Shown piece after piece: positions 60,149 through 64,000 of a stretch of 64,000 nucleotides of DNA (position 1 is the first letter of the stretch; each line of letters starts with the position of its first letter). The translations under genes and the position numbers were made by a program. The notes beneath the pieces were generated by a model. The model searched no databases. It was given only the letters and a program-made list of their open reading frames with translations, and had not been told where the DNA came from. Source of the DNA: Alphaproteobacteria bacterium (GTDB taxonomy: Bacteria; Pseudomonadota; Alphaproteobacteria; CAAGCB01; CAG-977); the NCBI GenBank assembly GCA_900768185.1, contig CAAGCB010000029.1, forward strand, positions 1-64,000, in the 5' to 3' direction.

Positions 60149-62782
60149 ATGGCTATTTTGAATGAGTATGAATTGCATCGTTTGGCTGTCATGGCGGGAA
60201 TTGACAGCTACGCGACGATTGAAAACAAACAATCCCTGCTGATCGCTTTGGACGTTTTGAAGCCGCAGGGCGAAATGTCCGATCAGGAGTACGCTGCCGA
60301 TATCAATCGGACGCTGAACAAAGCTTTGGACGCGCAGTACGCTTCTCCGACGGGACCCGTCTGCGTCATGCGCAAAGATCGTGAAAAAGAAGTCGAATTC
60401 GTCGTTCCCGCCGGCAAGGAAAACGAACAGCTGAACTGGTCCGTGAAAGAGGAAAACGGCAACACGCAGGCGGGTTCGGTCAAAATAGCCGACACTTATT
60501 TGAAATACGACGACGAAGGCAAGCCGATGGTGCGCGAAATCAACGGCGTCAAATATGAAAAACGCGGCTTTAAAATGCCCGCCGATTTCGATATCGGCTA
60601 CCACACGCTGGAAATGGATATTCCGGGACAGCCCAAGGCATCGACCCGCATGATTTACGCGCCGACGAAATGCTACGACCCGATCGACATCAAGGACGGC
60701 GGCAAAGCTTGGGGCGTTCCCGTCCAGCTGTACGAACAGCGTTCCGATGAAAATCAGGGCATCGGCGACTTTTCCGATTTGGCGGAAATCGCGGATACCG
60801 TCGGTAAAAGCGGAGCGGGGATTCTGGGCGTCAACCCGTTGCACGCCATGTTCCCCGAAGCGGCGGAGGAGGCTTCCCCGTATTCGCCCGCCAGCCGCAC
60901 CTATTTCAACCATGTTTATCTGGACGTGACCGCCGTTCCCGAATTTGAACAAAGCAAAGAAGCGACCGCTTTGTACGATTCGCCCGAATACACCGCCAAA
61001 CGCCGCAAAGCGCAGGATAAACAGGACGTTGACTATACGGCGGCGTTCGAATTGAAAACACCCGTTTTGGAAAAGTGCTACGATCAGTTCGTGAAGAACG
61101 GAGCACCCGAACGCAAGGAAAAGTTCGAAGCGTTTAAACGCGACGGCGGAGAACGCTTGCAGGATTTCGCGGTGTTTCAGACGCTGTGCGAACATTTCGC
61201 CAAACAGGAACCGAAGTTGACCGATTGGCGGGATTGGCCCAAGGAATATCAGGATTCCAAAACGCCCGAAGTCAAAGCATTCGCCGAAGCCAACAAGGAT
61301 CGCGTCGGATTCTACACCTATTTGCAGTTCGAAACGCTGAACCAGATGGAAAACGTGCAGAAAATCTGCAAGGAAAGCGGTATGAAAGTCGGCTTGTACA
61401 CCGATATCGCCGTCGGTTCCGCTCCGTTCGGTTTCGAAGGCTGGGGGTGCAAGGATTTGTATATGAAGGCGTCCGCCGGCGCTCCCGCCGACGTTTTGTC
61501 CCCGAACGGTCAAAACTGGGACGTTATGGGATTCAAGCCCAAGGCGTTGAAAGACACCGCTTACGAACCGTTTGTCGAAATGTTGCGCAATAACATGAAA
61601 ACAGCGGGCTGCACCCGTCTGGACCATGTTTTGCAGCTGGCGCGTCTGTACATGATTCCCGAAGGAAAATCCGCCAAGGAAGGGGCGTTCGTGTACTATC
61701 CGGTTGACGATTTGATGGCGGTCGCCGCTTTGGAATCGCATCGCAACAAATGCATGCTGATCGGCGAAGATTTGGGGCAGTTGCCTCCGGGATTTCAGGA
61801 CAAACTGATGGATCACGGGATTCTGTCCTATCGCGTGATGCCGTTTGAACGTCAATGGGGATATCAGAACGGAAGCGACAACAACGCTTTCCGCCACCCC
61901 GAGGAATATCCGCAGTATTCGACGGCGGCTCCGTCCACGCACGACACTCCGTCTTTGGCAAGCCAATGGACGGCGCGCGACGTGCATTTGAAGGATTATC
62001 TGGGGTATTATGAAAGCGATGGTCAGCGTAATCTGGAATTTCGTCAGTATGAAACCCAGCGTTGCGCTTTGAACTGGGCTTTGCAGGAAAAAGGGTGTTG
62101 GGAACGCGTCGGCGGTCACATTGTCGCCGATCCCGCGCACGACACGCGTTCCTGTCCGCCAAAGTACGAACAGGCGGTCGCCGATTATTTGGGACAATCC
62201 CGTTCCGCGATGTTGCTGTTCCCGTTTTCGGACATGTTCCGCACGAACTATATGGGCAACATTCCCGGTACGCGCCAACGTTCCGAATCGGTCGTCGGCG
62301 GCAAGGATCTGAAGGTTTTTGAAAAGGGCGGCGCCAGCCGTATCCCGTGGAAGAACTGGCGTCCGAAAATGCACGTCAAAGTCAATGAAATCAAGGAAAT
62401 TCCCGTTTTCAAAGACATCGCCGGCATTTTGAACGGATACCGTCAGGCGGGGAATGAAAATTCCAAAGTCAAAGATCCGCAGATTTCGGAATTTAAGCGT
62501 CCGGGACGTACGGAAACAAAACAGCGCGACGCGAAACGCATTGTGTCGCTGTATGAAAGCATGGCGAACAGCGGGTATTTCCAGACGTACGCTTATGATA
62601 TCATTTCCGCAAAGTTTTCGCAGAAACATCATCAGCACGACGTTCGCAAAACGGAAGAGTTCAAGAAAAACTACGACGAACGCCGTTCCGCAATCGAGGA
62701 AAACAAACGCCAGTATCAGCAAAAGCCCGCGCAGTCGAATCAGGCTGTCGTTCAGAAAATGTTGCAGAGCAAAACGCGTTAA
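60149..62782 (+). CDS. malQ: 4-alpha-glucanotransferase (GH77) with N- and C-terminal extensions
   Basis: GH77 enzymes transfer alpha-1,4-glucan segments in glycogen or maltodextrin use. The 877-residue product is longer than most. About 170 N-terminal residues form a beta-rich domain, as in other long MalQ forms. The catalytic part has GDFSDLAEIA, LYTDIAVGSAPFGFEGW (nucleophile region), TRLDHVLQLARLYMIPEG, LIGEDLGQLPPG and APSTHDTPSLASQW. After the usual end, roughly 120 helical, Lys/Gln-rich residues follow, ending MLQSKTR. AGAGG lies 6 bases before the ATG. Single gene between promoter and terminator. Confidence 0.9.
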   Translation: MAILNEYELHRLAVMAGIDSYATIENKQSLLIALDVLKPQGEMSDQEYAADINRTLNKALDAQYASPTGPVCVMRKDREKEVEFVVPAGKENEQLNWSVKEENGNTQAGSVKIADTYLKYDDEGKPMVREINGVKYEKRGFKMPADFDIGYHTLEMDIPGQPKASTRMIYAPTKCYDPIDIKDGGKAWGVPVQLYEQRSDENQGIGDFSDLAEIADTVGKSGAGILGVNPLHAMFPEAAEEASPYSPASRTYFNHVYLDVTAVPEFEQSKEATALYDSPEYTAKRRKAQDKQDVDYTAAFELKTPVLEKCYDQFVKNGAPERKEKFEAFKRDGGERLQDFAVFQTLCEHFAKQEPKLTDWRDWPKEYQDSKTPEVKAFAEANKDRVGFYTYLQFETLNQMENVQKICKESGMKVGLYTDIAVGSAPFGFEGWGCKDLYMKASAGAPADVLSPNGQNWDVMGFKPKALKDTAYEPFVEMLRNNMKTAGCTRLDHVLQLARLYMIPEGKSAKEGAFVYYPVDDLMAVAALESHRNKCMLIGEDLGQLPPGFQDKLMDHGILSYRVMPFERQWGYQNGSDNNAFRHPEEYPQYSTAAPSTHDTPSLASQWTARDVHLKDYLGYYESDGQRNLEFRQYETQRCALNWALQEKGCWERVGGHIVADPAHDTRSCPPKYEQAVADYLGQSRSAMLLFPFSDMFRTNYMGNIPGTRQRSESVVGGKDLKVFEKGGASRIPWKNWRPKMHVKVNEIKEIPVFKDIAGILNGYRQAGNENSKVKDPQISEFKRPGRTETKQRDAKRIVSLYESMANSGYFQTYAYDIISAKFSQKHHQHDVRKTEEFKKNYDERRSAIEENKRQYQQKPAQSNQAVVQKMLQSKTR

Positions 62783-62800
62783 ACCGTTTGTTTCGCATGG

Positions 62801-62829
62801 AAAAGGGTCGGTTTCGCCGACCCTTTTTT
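62801..62829 (+). terminator. Rho-independent terminator of malQ
   Basis: Perfect 11-bp stem (AAAAGGGTCGG with CCGACCCTTTT), loop TTTCG, six T. Confidence 0.88.
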
Positions 62830-62849
62830 CATTGTTCGAAAGCCGTAAT

Positions 62850-62881
62850 AAAAAAGCAACCGCCGTTGACATGCGGCGGTT
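62850..62881 (-). terminator. Rho-independent terminator of the epimerase gene
   Basis: 8-bp stem AACCGCCG/CGGCGGTT (62858-62865 with 62874-62881); minus-strand GCTTTTTTATT follows. Confidence 0.7.
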
Positions 62882-62903
62882 CGCGGTGATTTTCAGAAAA
62901 AAA

Positions 62904-63803
62904 TCAGTAAGCTTTTTTGAAAAAAGCGACCGTTTCCTTTAAGCCGTTTTCCAATGTCGTTTGCGGCGTGAACCCCAAAACGGCGGCGGCTTTGGCGTTG
63001 TTTAAAACACTGTGTTTGATGTCGCCGGCGCGGGCGGGCGCGCGGTTCGGCGAAAGCGTGTAGTCCGTGTATTTCCCGATCAGTGAAAACAGTTTATTGA
63101 TGCTGGTGCGGGTGTTGGTGGACACGTTCAGCGTTTCGTTCTTGCCGTCCGACAAAACGGCGCGGCAGTTCATTTCCGCCACGTCCCCGACATACACAAA
63201 ATCGCGCGTCTGTTCGCCGTCGCCATGGATTTCCAGCGGCAGATTCCTGATCATCTTTTCAATGAAAATGGACACGACGCCCGCTTCGCCGTGCGGGTCT
63301 TGGCGCGGACCGTAGACGTTCGCGTAACGGAAAATGATATGATCCGTTCCCGACAGTTTGACGTATTCTTCCATCGTATGTTTGCTTATGGCGTAGGGCG
63401 ACAGAAAGCTGACGGGGTGCTTTTCGTCGACGGGCAGGTATTGCGGCGCGGCGTATAAAGCGGCGCTGGACGACACGACGATTTTTTTGACGCCGTGTTT
63501 TTTGCACAGATCGATCACGCGCACGGACGCCATCACATTGTCCTGCGCGTCGCGGACGGGATCGGCGACGGACACGGCGACGGACGCCTGCGCCGCCAGA
63601 TGAATCACGGCGTCAAAGTTGTGCTTTTCGAACACTTCCGCGGTTTGCGGGGCGTTCAGGTCGAAACGGTAATAAACGGCGTCGTCGTTTCTATATTTCG
63701 GATCTTTGCGGTCAATCACGACGACGTCGCATTTTTCGGCGACCAGTTTATCCACGGTGTGGGATCCGATGAAGCCTGCTCCGCCCGTAACCAGTATCCG
63801 CAT
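62904..63803 (-). CDS. NAD-dependent sugar-nucleotide epimerase/dehydratase
   Basis: 299 residues of the extended short-chain dehydrogenase family: NAD motif TGGAGFIGSH at residues 6-15, catalytic Ser region VSSSAALY and YAISK (Tyr and Lys), then RYANVYGPRQ and the C-terminal substrate domain. It looks like a UDP-glucose 4-epimerase or a related surface-sugar enzyme, but the substrate is not readable. AAAGGA lies 7 bases before the ATG. It is divergent from a probable glycosyltransferase gene, which supports a role in envelope polysaccharide. Confidence 0.88.
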   Translation of the reverse strand: MRILVTGGAGFIGSHTVDKLVAEKCDVVVIDRKDPKYRNDDAVYYRFDLNAPQTAEVFEKHNFDAVIHLAAQASVAVSVADPVRDAQDNVMASVRVIDLCKKHGVKKIVVSSSAALYAAPQYLPVDEKHPVSFLSPYAISKHTMEEYVKLSGTDHIIFRYANVYGPRQDPHGEAGVVSIFIEKMIRNLPLEIHGDGEQTRDFVYVGDVAEMNCRAVLSDGKNETLNVSTNTRTSINKLFSLIGKYTDYTLSPNRAPARAGDIKHSVLNNAKAAAVLGFTPQTTLENGLKETVAFFKKAY

Positions 63804-63825
63804 TTTTTCGTCCTTTTGTTTTAAA

Positions 63826-63854
63826 TTGACCTTTGAAACAACTTACTCTAAAAC
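63826..63854 (+). promoter_or_regulatory. promoter of the gene at the right edge
   Basis: -35 TTGACC (63826-63831), 17-bp spacer, -10 TAAAAC (63849-63854), 48 bases before the ATG. Confidence 0.5.
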
Positions 63855-63901
63855 GTAGGAAATAACAGCTGTTTTTTTACCGCGCTTTCGGGGTTTGTTT
63901 T

Positions 63902-64000
63902 ATGAAAGTCATGATCGTCAAGGACAGAAACGTTCTGAACACAAAGTTTCTGGGGCAGTTCGTCAATTCTTTGCACCGTATCGGGTTCGACGTGACGGTG
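63902..64000 (+). CDS. 5' part of a probable glycosyltransferase gene
   Basis: Open from ATG 63902 to the window edge (33 codons). The start MKVMIVKDRNVLNTKFLGQ, then FVNSLHRIGFDVTV, has the beta-strand/helix/GFDV pattern of N-termini of GT-B glycosyltransferases. The adjacent epimerase supports this. Too short for certainty. Confidence 0.5.
   Translation, partial: MKVMIVKDRNVLNTKFLGQFVNSLHRIGFDVTV

Noticed and set aside
60116..62872. 918-codon open frame on the minus strand opposite malQ
   Set aside because: It is the mirror of a well-supported GH77 gene, has no ribosome-binding site or recognisable domain, and arises from codon bias.
1..64000. CRISPR array, rRNA operon or insertion sequence
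   Set aside because: No regularly spaced direct repeats, no rRNA sequence and no transposase or terminal inverted repeats were found.

Overview
The window is one 64 kb chromosomal stretch of a Gram-negative alphaproteobacterium. Evidence for this: an almost complete division and cell-wall (dcw) cluster followed by lpxC, an xseB-ispA-dxs-tlyA operon, a lipid A operon, a large outer-membrane autotransporter and an alphaproteobacterial-style FtsZ with a long linker. A flavodiiron protein and a PreT-like flavoprotein suggest a low-oxygen habitat such as an animal gut (inference). Genes use ATG, GTG and TTG starts with AGGAG-like sites. TGA is an ordinary stop codon in many genes.

Layout. 1-1.7 kb: the end of a repeat-containing protein and a lipoprotein on the minus strand. 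1.8-5.9 kb: lipid A/Kdo operon (DUF374 acyltransferase, waaA, lpxK, lpxL). 5.9-9.8 kb: xseB, ispA, dxs, tlyA behind a good promoter. 9.8-16.1 kb: a 2074-residue autotransporter. 16.2-19.0 kb: pepN with an extra C-terminal tail. 19.2-23.8 kb: a three-gene operon of exported protein, pentapeptide-repeat protein and VirD4-type coupling ATPase. 23.9-25.1 kb: flavodiiron protein. 25.2-43.1 kb, minus strand: lpxC, then mraZ-rsmH-ftsL-ftsI-murEF-mraY-ftsW-murG-murC-murB-ddl-ftsQ-ftsA-ftsZ. Here murE and murF are fused and murD is missing. 43.5-46.2 kb, minus strand: RNase P RNA, two HAD phosphatases and an AmpD-like amidase. 46.3-51.2 kb: a YbaK-type editing protein, three isolated phage genes (terminase, tail fibre, tail chaperone) and two exported cysteine-rich proteins. 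51.4-53.4 kb, minus strand: PreT-like oxidoreductase and a ParB-like protein. 53.5-55.4 kb: two paralogous putative zincin proteins, one with its metal site lost. 55.5-58.5 kb: yajC-secD-secF. 58.6-64 kb: tRNA-Lys, a low-complexity protein, a broken ankyrin gene, a GH77 glucanotransferase, a sugar-nucleotide epimerase and the start of a probable glycosyltransferase.

How it fits together. Most of the window builds the envelope: lipid A, peptidoglycan, undecaprenyl and isoprenoid precursors, Sec export, an autotransporter and surface sugars. Between these core blocks lie accessory islands: the coupling-protein operon, the phage/Cys-rich island and the zincin pair. The most unusual observations are the coupling-protein operon whose middle protein has an Arg-rich C-terminus like VirB/D4 substrates; the two phage genes each preceded by a promoter followed at once by a terminator hairpin; a CCC cysteine module shared by two exported proteins; the active/inactive zincin pair; and the roughly 10-bp-phased TGGGA boxes over the dcw promoter.

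All calls come from reading the sequence and protein motifs. No database search was run.
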